Positions 25,192-33,200 of a stretch of DNA of 64,000 nt are shown here, piece after piece. The DNA is from Tindallia californiensis (lineage in GTDB: Bacteria > Bacillota > Clostridia > Peptostreptococcales > Tindalliaceae). The stretch covers positions 62,001 to 126,000 of the forward strand of contig NZ_FNPV01000008.1 of the NCBI RefSeq assembly GCF_900107405.1, in the 5' to 3' direction. Position 1 is the first letter of the stretch. Each line of letters begins with the position of its first letter. The notes under the pieces are model-generated. The model saw nothing but the letters and a program-made list of their open reading frames with translations. It had not been told where the DNA came from and did no database searches. The position numbers were made by a program, and so were the translations under genes.

Positions 25192-25821
25192 CTAACTATT
25201 TCCATAGGGAATTACTTGACCCCTCATCATTTTGATATCTTCCGGATCATGGGTAACCAGTACCGTCGCTACTTGCTGTTTTTCCAGGTAATCACGTATC
25301 TCTGTTCGTAATTTTTTTCTAGCTGCCAGGTCAATAGCCGCAAAAGGTTCATCTAACAGTAAGACCTCTGGGCTGCTTGCTAAGGCTCTCAAAATAGCCA
25401 CTCTTTGTTTTTCGCCACCGGAAAGTTGGGATGGATACCGGTGCCGCTTTTGCTCCAATCCAACTGAACGAAGCAGTTCCAATGCTTTCTCTTCTTTTTC
25501 CTGTTTGTTCCCTTCGTTGATGCCAAACAAAATATTGTTTTGAACCTTCATATGAGGAAACAAACCATAGTTTTGCGGCACATAACCAACTCCCCGATCT
25601 TTTGCAGCCATGCATGTTTTTTTTTGATGATGATAAACAGTCCTGTTTCCTATTTCAATCCATCCAGCATCTGGCATTATTAACCCAGCAATCATTTTTA
25701 ATGTAACGCTTTTACCCGAACCAGAAGGTCCAAAAAGAGTTGCCACTTCTCCTTTAGCACATTGCCAGTTCCCCTGAATGGTTAGCGTGTCCATTTGCTT
25801 TTTAATATTTAATGCAATCAT
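25192..25821 (-). CDS. modC: Molybdate ABC transporter ATP-binding protein
   Basis: A 209-residue ABC ATPase with Walker A FGPSGSGKSVTL, signature QLSGGEKQRVAI, Walker B VLLLDEPFAAID and switch His in LVTHDPED. It lacks the C-terminal molybdate-binding TOBE/MOP domain of full-length ModC (about 350 residues), as in several short clostridial ModC/WtpC-like proteins. The ATG at 25821 is preferred to GTG at 25833 because AAGGTGGTG is correctly spaced. It lies five bases after modB. It powers molybdate uptake for the two hydroxylases of the window; tungstate cannot be excluded. Confidence 0.85.
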   Translation of the reverse strand: MIALNIKKQMDTLTIQGNWQCAKGEVATLFGPSGSGKSVTLKMIAGLIMPDAGWIEIGNRTVYHHQKKTCMAAKDRGVGYVPQNYGLFPHMKVQNNILFGINEGNKQEKEEKALELLRSVGLEQKRHRYPSQLSGGEKQRVAILRALASSPEVLLLDEPFAAIDLAARKKLRTEIRDYLEKQQVATVLVTHDPEDIKMMRGQVIPYGNS

Positions 25822-25826
25822 CGATT

Positions 25827-26486
25827 TCACCACCTTTTGCCCTGAGTCATCTGGCCTAAAAAGAGCAGTACAGCTATCGTCATTCCACTAATCACCATCA
25901 CCAGAAAGTTAGCCTGTTGATAATCGCCTCCCTGAACTGCATCATAAATGGCAACAGAGAGTGTCTGCGTTTTTCCGGGAATACTGCCGGCAATCATCAG
26001 TGTAGCTCCAAATTCTCCCATGGCTCTTGCAAAGGTAAGAATGCTGCCGCTCAAAATTCCTGACCAAGCCAGGGGCAGTGTCACACGAAAAAATACTTCT
26101 ACCTCAGATTTCCCCATGGTCCGGGCAACGTCTTCCAAATCTTGATCCACAGCATCCATTCCTGATTGAACCGCTTTAACCATCAGTGGAAAAGAAACAA
26201 GCGTTGCCGCCAGAACCGCTCCCTGCCAAGTAAATACCAGTGAAATATTGAATTGTTGATGAAGCCAGCGCCCCATAACTCCTTGATTTCCCAGAAGTAC
26301 CAGTAAATAATACCCTAGCACTGTCGGTGGCATCACCAGTGGTAACGTCACTAAAGAGGCTAACAGGTTTTTTCCTAAAAAGCTGGTTCTTGATAACAGC
26401 CATGCCATAGGGATTCCCAGAACAGCTGCTATTAATGTAGCATGTAAAGCAATTTTAAGTGAAAGATATACCGGTGACCAGTTCAC
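25827..26486 (-). CDS. modB: Molybdate ABC transporter permease
   Basis: A 219-residue permease with five to six membrane helices and the EAA-like loop in MDAVDQDLEDVARTMG, followed by the RVTLPLAWSGILSG coupling segment and ARAMGEFGATLMIAG, which is typical of ModB/WtpB. It forms the membrane channel of the molybdate transporter. GTG start behind GGAGGTGGTGG. Placed between modA and modC in the normal order. Confidence 0.9.
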   Translation of the reverse strand: MNWSPVYLSLKIALHATLIAAVLGIPMAWLLSRTSFLGKNLLASLVTLPLVMPPTVLGYYLLVLLGNQGVMGRWLHQQFNISLVFTWQGAVLAATLVSFPLMVKAVQSGMDAVDQDLEDVARTMGKSEVEVFFRVTLPLAWSGILSGSILTFARAMGEFGATLMIAGSIPGKTQTLSVAIYDAVQGGDYQQANFLVMVISGMTIAVLLFLGQMTQGKRW

Positions 26487-26523
26487 TCACCACCACCTCC
26501 TAACAACTATTTCTAAAATCCAT

Positions 26524-27315
26524 TTAAGGCATTGAAAAACCATGTCTTAAAAGTATTTTCTCTGCTTCTTCCTGCTGCAGAAAAGAAAGAAATTTCTGGG
26601 CATTTTTTTGTTGCTCTGATCTTTCTACCATTCCAATAAAGTGATCTAAAGGCCGATAATAGCTTTGATCAATATAGCTGAAATTTATTTTTTCTGAATA
26701 AATAACGGATTTGGCAAGGATTGCAGCCGATACATTCCCTGTTTCTATGTATTGCATCGCCTGGGTTACGGTGCTGCCATACACTATTTTCTCTTCCAGT
26801 TCCTGCCACAGTCCAGCCGTTTCTAAGGCCGCTTTAGCGGCTTTTCCATAAGGAGCATGTTCTGGATTCGCTATCGAAATTCTTTGAACCGAGGGCTTTA
26901 TCAAGTCTTCCAATTTCTCCACCGGCTCACTATTGTCCTGATGAAATGCCAGCACCAAAATGCCTTTGCAAAATAAACGAAGGTTTTCTTCATTTATATG
27001 CTCTTCTTTAACTAATCTTTCCATAAAGTGACGATCTGCCGACGCATATAGATCCACAGGTGCACCATTGACAATTTGTTGAGCCAAGTTACCAGATGCT
27101 CCATACTGAAATACTATTTCAATTCCTTCTTTCTCCCAAAATGCCTCTCCGATTTCTTCGAAGGCAAATCGAAGACTGGATGCTGCCAACACCTGCAGTT
27201 TATTATCTTCTGTCTTTTCATCACTTAAAAACCCACCTGCTTTAAGGTCCCCCATCCAAAGCAGCGTGAAGATAATAACAACTCCAATTCCTGCTAAAAC
27301 ACTTGCTTTTCTCAT
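26524..27315 (-). CDS. modA: Molybdate ABC transporter substrate-binding protein
   Basis: A 263-residue exported binding protein: hydrophobic N-terminal segment (about 5-22, no lipobox Cys, so probably an uncleaved anchor or signal peptide), then VLAASSLRFAFEEIGEAF and FQYGASGNLAQQI, the oxyanion-binding loops of ModA with Ser residues, and PVDLYASAD. It captures molybdate outside the membrane for ModBC. GAAGGAGG precedes the ATG. A ModE-type operator lies about 120 bases upstream (27437-27462). Confidence 0.9.
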   Translation of the reverse strand: MRKASVLAGIGVVIIFTLLWMGDLKAGGFLSDEKTEDNKLQVLAASSLRFAFEEIGEAFWEKEGIEIVFQYGASGNLAQQIVNGAPVDLYASADRHFMERLVKEEHINEENLRLFCKGILVLAFHQDNSEPVEKLEDLIKPSVQRISIANPEHAPYGKAAKAALETAGLWQELEEKIVYGSTVTQAMQYIETGNVSAAILAKSVIYSEKINFSYIDQSYYRPLDHFIGMVERSEQQKNAQKFLSFLQQEEAEKILLRHGFSMP

Positions 27316-27436
27316 AGGCCATCCTCCTTCAAATATTTCCCCTTATTTTTTACTAAAAATGACACCTCTCTAATACCGCAACTCTACGAAATCATTTAAT
27401 ATGCCGATGGCTTAGTCTATTCCTATTTCATCCTCC

Positions 27437-27462
27437 TCGTTATTCTTTCGTTCGAATAACGA
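27437..27462 (-). promoter_or_regulatory. Probable ModE operator upstream of modABC
   Basis: A near-perfect dyad, TCGTTATTC and GAATAACGA, in which CGTTAT (27438-27443) and ATAACG (27456-27461) are exactly 12 bases apart. This is the half-site sequence and spacing I recall for E. coli ModE operators. It sits between the ModE-like regulator gene and modA, the expected place for molybdate-responsive control of uptake. Confidence 0.6.
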
Positions 27463-27469
27463 CCGCCTG

Positions 27470-27808
27470 CTAAATAAACTCTTTTTCCAGATTGCTTATT
27501 TCCTTTCTGACAAATTCGTTGGTTTTTCTTTTGATCTCTTCATATCTCTCCATCAGTTTTTGGGATTCTACTGTCAAGGAAGATCCGCCACCCTGACTTC
27601 CTCCAACGGATCGGTTTAGCATCGAAATATTCAACTCTTTTTCGATGTTGTTTATAATGGTCCACGCCTTACTATAAGACATATCGATGGCAAGTGCAGC
27701 CTGTCGGAGTGAGCCAGTTTCTTCCACTTTTTTCAGCAGCATCAGCGGTCCTTCTCCAAATACTTTCTGATCATTTTTCATTAGTATGATTCGAACTCGG
27801 TAATCCAT
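27470..27808 (-). CDS. modE: ModE-like molybdenum-responsive transcriptional regulator (N-terminal domain only)
   Basis: A 112-residue winged-helix protein of the ModE N-terminal/LysR-HTH type: GPLMLLKKVEETGSLRQAALAIDMSYSKAWTII is the helix-turn-helix, and GGSQGGGSSLTVESQKLMERY is the characteristic glycine-rich wing. The C-terminal molybdate-binding MOP domains of full-length ModE are absent, so effector sensing must come from elsewhere or be lost. A matching operator is found just downstream in front of modA. It is co-oriented with mocA (7-base gap). Confidence 0.82.
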   Translation of the reverse strand: MDYRVRIILMKNDQKVFGEGPLMLLKKVEETGSLRQAALAIDMSYSKAWTIINNIEKELNISMLNRSVGGSQGGGSSLTVESQKLMERYEEIKRKTNEFVRKEISNLEKEFI

Positions 27809-27815
27809 GGTGAGG

Positions 27816-28412
27816 TTACCCTCCTTCCGAAAGATTCTTAATACGTTGCAATTCCTTATAGTTGGTTACTGTATCCGCATCACATCCCGCATCCTTATCC
27901 GAAAATCGACACTCTATCACTTTCTCCGGGTTCTTTTTCAGGATGCTTCTTCCTCCTTCATCTCCCCTTAGTTGCAACAGTTCGTCTTTAAACAGCCTAG
28001 GAAAAAGCACTGGGTTTCCTGGTTTTGATCCATAAACCGGTCGAATTATTTTTTCCGGATAGTGATCATGAATTTGAAGGAGTCGGTTAACCATTTCTGT
28101 TCTGAGAAAAGGTTGATCCCCCATTGCAAAAAGGTAAGCCTGGCTCTTAGAACTTGCTTTTTGAAGGCCTAGCTTCAGCGCTTCGCTTTGACCCCTTTCC
28201 GCTAACGGGTTAAAAAAAGCATGATGCACATATCGTTGGGCGGCTTCTCTCACAGCCGAATTTCGGTATATCAGCAGTACTTCCCCGACATCAGACTGAT
28301 AAAATGTTTTTGCAATCCTTTCAATCATTGGCTGGTTTTCAATGGGGAGCAGTAATTTTTCTGTTCCCATTCTTCTTGAAAAACCGGAGGCCAAAAGAAT
28401 GGCTGTAATCAT
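27816..28412 (-). CDS. mocA: Molybdenum cofactor cytidylyltransferase
   Basis: A 198-residue NTP-transferase: AILLASGFSRRMGTEKLLLPI is the nucleotide-binding loop and FAMGDQPF (about 95-102) provides the metal-binding Asp; GNPVLFP and GDEGGRSIL are typical of MocA. It would convert Mo-molybdopterin to the cytosine dinucleotide form used by xanthine dehydrogenase-family enzymes. It overlaps yqeC by four bases. With the paralogue at 5366-5992 the window has two such enzymes, perhaps one per hydroxylase. Confidence 0.85.
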   Translation of the reverse strand: MITAILLASGFSRRMGTEKLLLPIENQPMIERIAKTFYQSDVGEVLLIYRNSAVREAAQRYVHHAFFNPLAERGQSEALKLGLQKASSKSQAYLFAMGDQPFLRTEMVNRLLQIHDHYPEKIIRPVYGSKPGNPVLFPRLFKDELLQLRGDEGGRSILKKNPEKVIECRFSDKDAGCDADTVTNYKELQRIKNLSEGG

Positions 28413-29191
28413 CCTGCCTCACTCCTCTTCAGTTGAAAAGTTTCCGTGTCAAAAGAGGTAGCCATAAGCGGAAAAAAACTAGCTTGGTACGAGCGGACAT
28501 ACCGAAAAATCTCTCTGGCCTGTCGCTGCCTTCTTTTATCATCCACCTGGTTGATCAACAGCAGCTGTCTGGCTCCCTTTGGTGTATTTTTGAAAAGGCC
28601 TTTCGGATGAACAACCAACTGTGCCACGTTTTTTGCTGTCACCGGCTCTCCTTCCAAGCTATTGGTGATGTTCCGGTAAAGATGACTTCGATGAATATGA
28701 TTCTCCGTATTCTGCTGATCCAGAATACTAATCCCCAAGACTCCAATCACCAAGTCTGTTCCTTCCGGAATGACAGGTTCTTTTTCATCCGGTGCTTTCA
28801 ACGGCTTTTCTTTTGACCCATCCGCTTCGATTAATATTCGGTCATAGGATTTATCTCGGATCATGGTTTCCAGTGTTGGGAGCTGAATGCCTTTAAGCTT
28901 ATTTTCTTTCGTTACGTGATCTCCCCAGACGGTGATCCCTGAAAGAGGCACTTCTTCCTCTAAACCTGTTTTTTCTTCAGCTTCAATCCATAAATGATCA
29001 AAAGGTTGTTTTTCTGGTAGATAGATGGCCGTAGTCGTGGTCACTAAAATAGGTGCTTCCCTTTCCCGGCACTCTTTTGCCAAGGTAAACATACTGGTGG
29101 TTTTACCTCCGGCACCAACAAAGGAAATCACTCTGGGGCCATGCCTGTTTTCCCATTCAGTAGCCGCCAGTAAAGCTTCCCAGAATCCCAA
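28409..29191 (-). CDS. yqeC: Selenium-dependent molybdenum hydroxylase accessory protein YqeC
   Basis: A 260-residue P-loop protein: VISFVGAGGKTTSMFTLA (about 21-38) is the Walker A, and RILIEADGSKEKPLKAP is the family's conserved core. YqeC genes track with YqeB and SelD in genomes with selenium-dependent molybdenum hydroxylases; its exact reaction is unknown. TTG start with GAAAGGA upstream. It sits between the XdhC-family gene and mocA in a cofactor operon. Confidence 0.88.
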   Translation of the reverse strand: MGFWEALLAATEWENRHGPRVISFVGAGGKTTSMFTLAKECREREAPILVTTTTAIYLPEKQPFDHLWIEAEEKTGLEEEVPLSGITVWGDHVTKENKLKGIQLPTLETMIRDKSYDRILIEADGSKEKPLKAPDEKEPVIPEGTDLVIGVLGISILDQQNTENHIHRSHLYRNITNSLEGEPVTAKNVAQLVVHPKGLFKNTPKGARQLLLINQVDDKRRQRQAREIFRYVRSYQASFFPLMATSFDTETFQLKRSEAG

Positions 29192-29236
29192 AAAATCAGT
29201 CCTTTCTTTTCGCAGTGCTATCTTTATCTATCCCAC

Positions 29237-30043
29237 TTATTCTTTTTCGTGCTTGTCTTTCAGGTGCATTAACTCTCCATGACAGGCTATTTTTTGAATT
29301 TCCGCCATAATGCTAAGGGCTATTTCTTCCGGTGTATCACCACCAAGGGCTATGCCCGTAGGCGAATATACCTTGTGAAGCTTTTCGGCGTCATATCCTT
29401 CTGCCAATAAATGATCCAGGGTTCTTTTCGCTTTGCTTTTGCTTCCAATCATACCTATATAGGCGGCTTCCTGGTTCACAACCGCTTTTAATGCTTCTTC
29501 ATCATATCGATGACCGCGGGTTACCAGAATAATATAGCTATTTGAATCTACCGGAAAAGCAGAAAGGTTTTTTGCTACATCGCCCAGAATGATTTGGCTG
29601 GCTTTAGGAAAGCGCTCCCAGTTTCCAAATTCTTCCCGGTCTTCAAAAATAATGGTATCATATTTCAGAAAATTGGCCAGCTGGTATAACTCTAATGCCA
29701 CATGCCCGCCACCGGCAATCAGTAATTTGCGACTGGTTCCAAAGACTTTAATATAGCCTTCTACTCTGCCGCCACATACCATGCCCAGCTCGGAACTGGC
29801 ACTAAGGTCATGCTGAAAGGTTTTTGACTGATGGTTATGGATGCATTCCACCGCTTCTTCTATCAATGTTTTTTCTACTTTTCCACCACCCACGGTTCCC
29901 AGAATCGTACCTTCCGGATCCACACTCATCATGCTGCCTTCTTTTCCCGGTGTAGAGCCTTCGGATTTGGTTATGGTTACGAGGGCCATTCGTCGGTTTT
30001 CTTTGATGGCTTCGACAATGCTTTCCATTATTTTTCTTTCCAT
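29237..30043 (-). CDS. XdhC/CoxI-family molybdenum cofactor insertion/sulfuration factor
   Basis: A 268-residue protein with the XdhC N-terminal domain (ALVTITKSEGSTPGKEGS and GGGKVEKTLIEEA) and C-terminal Rossmann domain (LIAGGGHVALELYQLA, LVTRGHRYDEEAL, IGMIGSKSKAKR). XdhC-type proteins hold molybdopterin and help install the terminal sulfido (or here perhaps selenido) ligand before insertion into the hydroxylase. The ATG at 30043 follows AGGAGGAGTGACG; the upstream GTG overlaps the ribosome-binding site. First gene of the xdhC-yqeC-mocA-modE run. Confidence 0.87.
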   Translation of the reverse strand: MERKIMESIVEAIKENRRMALVTITKSEGSTPGKEGSMMSVDPEGTILGTVGGGKVEKTLIEEAVECIHNHQSKTFQHDLSASSELGMVCGGRVEGYIKVFGTSRKLLIAGGGHVALELYQLANFLKYDTIIFEDREEFGNWERFPKASQIILGDVAKNLSAFPVDSNSYIILVTRGHRYDEEALKAVVNQEAAYIGMIGSKSKAKRTLDHLLAEGYDAEKLHKVYSPTGIALGGDTPEEIALSIMAEIQKIACHGELMHLKDKHEKE

Positions 30044-30252
30044 CGTCACTCCTCCTTAGTTTTTCTTATAGAGAGATTGCTTGCATCCCCTTTATCTTTC
30101 CCTATTTCTCTATTATAATCAACTCAGACAGGTTTGTCCTTGGCAAATAGTAATAATTTTTAGCATTTTTAGCCTATTATGTTTTTTCATATACGGTGTA
30201 TTTTCTAAGCATAGAAAAAGTATTTCGACTACATAAAGGAGCAGTGATACTG

Positions 30253-31173
30253 ATGGTCATCGGCATTCCAAGAGCCTTTCTTTATCATCGATACCGGCAC
30301 CTGTGGGAAACCTTTTTTGACGAACTGAATATTTCCTATCTGGTAAGCCCTGAAACCACCCGAGAAATTCTTAATGACGGCATCACCCACGCCATCGATG
30401 AAGCTTGCCTATCTTCGAAAATTTATTTAGGGCATGTTGCCTGGCTTATGAACCGTTGTGATGCCATTTTGGTGCCCCGTGTGGATAACTATGGCAGTGA
30501 TGGCATTGTCTGTACAAAATTTCAGGCATTATACGACGTGGTTCATAATACATTTCGGGAGAACAAGCCTACTCTTTTAGACTACAATATCGACTTTAAA
30601 AATGCAGATGCCGAATTCCGGGGTTTTATCAAAATGGGCAAGAAATTAGGCAAGAAACGGTCTACCAGTATGCGAGCTTACCTAGTGGCCCGCCAAACAC
30701 AAAAATCCATTGAAATTATGGAAACGAAAAAACTGGAAGAACAGTTAAAGGCGTCGGGAATCAAGGTCCTTCTTGTTGCTCATCGTTACAATATTGATGA
30801 TCAGTATATTGGCGCACCGATTTTATACCATCTTAAAGAGTTGGGAGTAACGACCTTATTGGGAGAAGCTGCAAATCGAAAAGAAGCCATCGCTGAAGCC
30901 GAAAAGGTAACCGACACCCTGCCCTGGGCCTTTAATAAAGAGCTTGTCGGTGCTGTTTCCCTTTATCAGAACAAAATTGATGGTGTTATTTTAATCAGTT
31001 CTTTTCCTTGCGGTCCAGATTCTCTAGTCAACGAAATGATCAACCGACGATTTCCTCAGTTGCCAATGCTGAACCTAACGCTGGATGGTCAGGAAGGAAG
31101 TGCCGGTATGGAAACCCGACTGGAAAGTTTTATTGATATTATTAAATTTAAGCGAGATGATCTCTATGTCTAA
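30253..31173 (+). CDS. Acyl-CoA dehydratase activase-related protein (DUF2229 family)
   Basis: A 306-residue protein of the DUF2229 family related to the HgdB/BcrAD-type dehydratases: it begins MVIGIPRAFLYHRYRHLWETFF, has VPRVDNYGSDGIVCTKFQAL and ends with SSFPCGPDSLVNEM and DGQEGSAGMETRLESF. Conserved Cys residues probably bind a [4Fe-4S] cluster. First of three overlapping genes (30253-33186) that together form a split version of the large fused activase/dehydratase proteins. The ATG at 30253 is chosen from AAAGGAG and the family's GIPRA start; the frame is open further upstream. The substrate is unknown. Confidence 0.75.
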   Translation: MVIGIPRAFLYHRYRHLWETFFDELNISYLVSPETTREILNDGITHAIDEACLSSKIYLGHVAWLMNRCDAILVPRVDNYGSDGIVCTKFQALYDVVHNTFRENKPTLLDYNIDFKNADAEFRGFIKMGKKLGKKRSTSMRAYLVARQTQKSIEIMETKKLEEQLKASGIKVLLVAHRYNIDDQYIGAPILYHLKELGVTTLLGEAANRKEAIAEAEKVTDTLPWAFNKELVGAVSLYQNKIDGVILISSFPCGPDSLVNEMINRRFPQLPMLNLTLDGQEGSAGMETRLESFIDIIKFKRDDLYV

Positions 31174-32239
31174 TCATAAGCAGCGTATCAGTTTTCCTCA
31201 TGTTGGTAATTATTGGGTGCCCCTAAAATACCTCTTTACAGAGGGAATGGGCGTTGACTATGTGGTCCCTCCGGCTATCACTAAAAAAACCTTGGATATC
31301 GGCAGCCAGCATAGCCCGGATTTTGTATGTACGCCTTTTAAGTACAACTTAGGCAATTATATCGAAACCATCGAAGCCGGCGCTAATACGTTGGTTCAAA
31401 CTGGCGGTGTTTGTCGTCTTGGTTATTATGGCGAATTGCATGAACAAATTTTATCTGATCTCGGCTATGAGGTTCAATTTGTTAACACAGCCCGAGCCAG
31501 TTTTCCCAGACCAGTAACCATGTATCATCTTTTCAAGGAAGTCAATCCGGAGATGACGATTAAGCAGATCGGCAAAGCCATTCCGGTATTTTTGAAAATG
31601 ATAGAGTATACGGACGAACTGGAGGATTATATCCGAAAAAACATCGGTTTTGAGGTAACGGAAGGTTCACTGCAACAGGTCTATCAACATTTTTTATTAG
31701 GATTACAACAGGTAAAGGATAAACGTCAGTTAAAAGCCCTGTTTACTTCCTGCAAGAAAGAACTGTTGCAGGTGGAACTCAATCTACCGGCAACAACCTT
31801 TCGGGTAGGCATTGTAGGTGAGTATTACACCATTATGGAGCCATTCAGCAACCATTTTATCGAAAAAGAATTAGCCAAAATGGGAATTGTTGTAGATCGA
31901 TGGATGAATATTACCAATTCTATTATCCGACCACCGGAAAAAGAAGTCCGGAAACGGATTAAGCCTTATGTTAAATATAATATGGGGGCCACCAGCATGT
32001 ATACGGTTCACAAAGCCCTTGATTTTGCCAAGAAAAGGTATGATGGTATTATTCACGTTAAATCCTTTGGCTGCACCCCTGAGATGGACGCTATCCCTGT
32101 ACTTCAAAATATCAGTGAAGATTATAAAATACCGGTTCTCTACTTCAGTTTTGATACACAAACCAGTGACACCGGTATTCAAACAAGACTAGAAGCTTTT
32201 TATGACATGATTGTAATGAGAAATGAGGCGAAGGTATGA
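31166..32239 (+). CDS. 2-hydroxyacyl-CoA dehydratase/HgdB-type iron-sulfur protein
   Basis: About 357 residues. Motifs CTPFKYNLGNYI, TGGVCRLGYYGELHEQIL and VKSFGCTPEMDAIP supply the cysteines; the end SFDTQTSDTGIQTRLEAFYDMI repeats the pattern seen at the end of the previous gene (EGSAGMETRLESFIDII), so the two are distant paralogues and may form a heterodimer. Its start overlaps the previous stop, and its own stop overlaps the activase start (ATGA). Two in-frame ATGs (31157, 31166) compete. It sits beside selenium and molybdenum genes; function is unknown. Confidence 0.75.
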   Translation: MSNHKQRISFPHVGNYWVPLKYLFTEGMGVDYVVPPAITKKTLDIGSQHSPDFVCTPFKYNLGNYIETIEAGANTLVQTGGVCRLGYYGELHEQILSDLGYEVQFVNTARASFPRPVTMYHLFKEVNPEMTIKQIGKAIPVFLKMIEYTDELEDYIRKNIGFEVTEGSLQQVYQHFLLGLQQVKDKRQLKALFTSCKKELLQVELNLPATTFRVGIVGEYYTIMEPFSNHFIEKELAKMGIVVDRWMNITNSIIRPPEKEVRKRIKPYVKYNMGATSMYTVHKALDFAKKRYDGIIHVKSFGCTPEMDAIPVLQNISEDYKIPVLYFSFDTQTSDTGIQTRLEAFYDMIVMRNEAKV

Positions 32240-33186
32240 AGAAAGCATATTTAGGCATTGATATTGGTTCCATTTCTACGAAAGGGGTCGTTATCAATGA
32301 GCATCGCAAAATATTGGCACAGGAATATTTAATGACGGAATGCAAGCCTATCGAAACCGTAACAAAATTATTAGAAATCTTAAAAGAACAGATGAAAAAT
32401 CAGCCTTATCAAGTGGTCACCGTTGGAACTACTGGCAGTGCCCGAAAGCTGATTGGTGCCATTACAGAAGCAGCGGTCATTAAAAACGAAATCACCGCTC
32501 ACGCTATTGGAACTATTTCCTTACATCCGGAGGTTCGGACCATTTTTGAAATTGGTGGCCAGGACTCCAAAATTATTTTAATCGAAAATGGTGTCGTTGT
32601 TGATTATGCCATGAATACATTATGTGCCGCCGGAACCGGATCTTTTTTAGCAAGTCAGGCACACCGAATCGGTGTAGCTGTTGAAGATTTTGGGAAAGTG
32701 GCTCTTACCTCCACAAATCCCACCTCTCTTGCTGCCCGCTGTACAGTTTTTGCTGAATCAGACCTGGTTCATAAAGCTCAGATGGGGCACCAAACCAAGG
32801 ATATTATTGCCGGCTTATGTCATTCCGTCGTGCGTAATTACCTTAATAATGTGGGAAAAGGAAAAAAGATAGTTCCGCCCATCGTGTTTCAGGGCGGTGT
32901 CAGTAAAAATGAAGGGGTTAAGAAAGCTTTCGAGGAGATTACAGGCCATAAGGTGCTGGTAGACGAAAACGGACACCTGACAGGTGCCCTGGGAACTGCT
33001 ATTTTAGCCCAAAAATCTGGAGAAGAAAAGCCTTTCACCTTCGAAATGCTTGATATGGATTTCACTACGAAAGGCATTGATTGCGAAAAATGTGCTAATC
33101 ATTGTGAAATCATGTGCGTTTATCGAAATAATACGTTGATTGATGCCTGGGGCAATAAATGTGAACAGGGAGCTATCAGAAACTAA
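32236..33186 (+). CDS. ATP-dependent activase with extra C-terminal cysteine cluster
   Basis: A 316-residue ASKHA ATPase: GIDIGSISTKGVV, EIGGQDSKII, the cluster cysteines NTLCAAGTGSF and AARCTVFAESD, and FQGGVSKNEGV. Compared with the 251-residue activase at 6587-7342 it has about 55 further residues including CEKCANHCEIMCVY and a last Cys, a possible second metal site. It would energise electrons for the two preceding proteins. ATGA overlap with the preceding gene shows coupling. Confidence 0.83.
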   Translation: MKKAYLGIDIGSISTKGVVINEHRKILAQEYLMTECKPIETVTKLLEILKEQMKNQPYQVVTVGTTGSARKLIGAITEAAVIKNEITAHAIGTISLHPEVRTIFEIGGQDSKIILIENGVVVDYAMNTLCAAGTGSFLASQAHRIGVAVEDFGKVALTSTNPTSLAARCTVFAESDLVHKAQMGHQTKDIIAGLCHSVVRNYLNNVGKGKKIVPPIVFQGGVSKNEGVKKAFEEITGHKVLVDENGHLTGALGTAILAQKSGEEKPFTFEMLDMDFTTKGIDCEKCANHCEIMCVYRNNTLIDAWGNKCEQGAIRN

Positions 33187-33200
33187 AGATCCGGTTCCTG

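Noticed and set aside
27316-27469. Molybdenum cofactor riboswitch upstream of modA
   Set aside because: The region is short and AT-rich and contains only the ModE-like dyad; no structured RNA signature.
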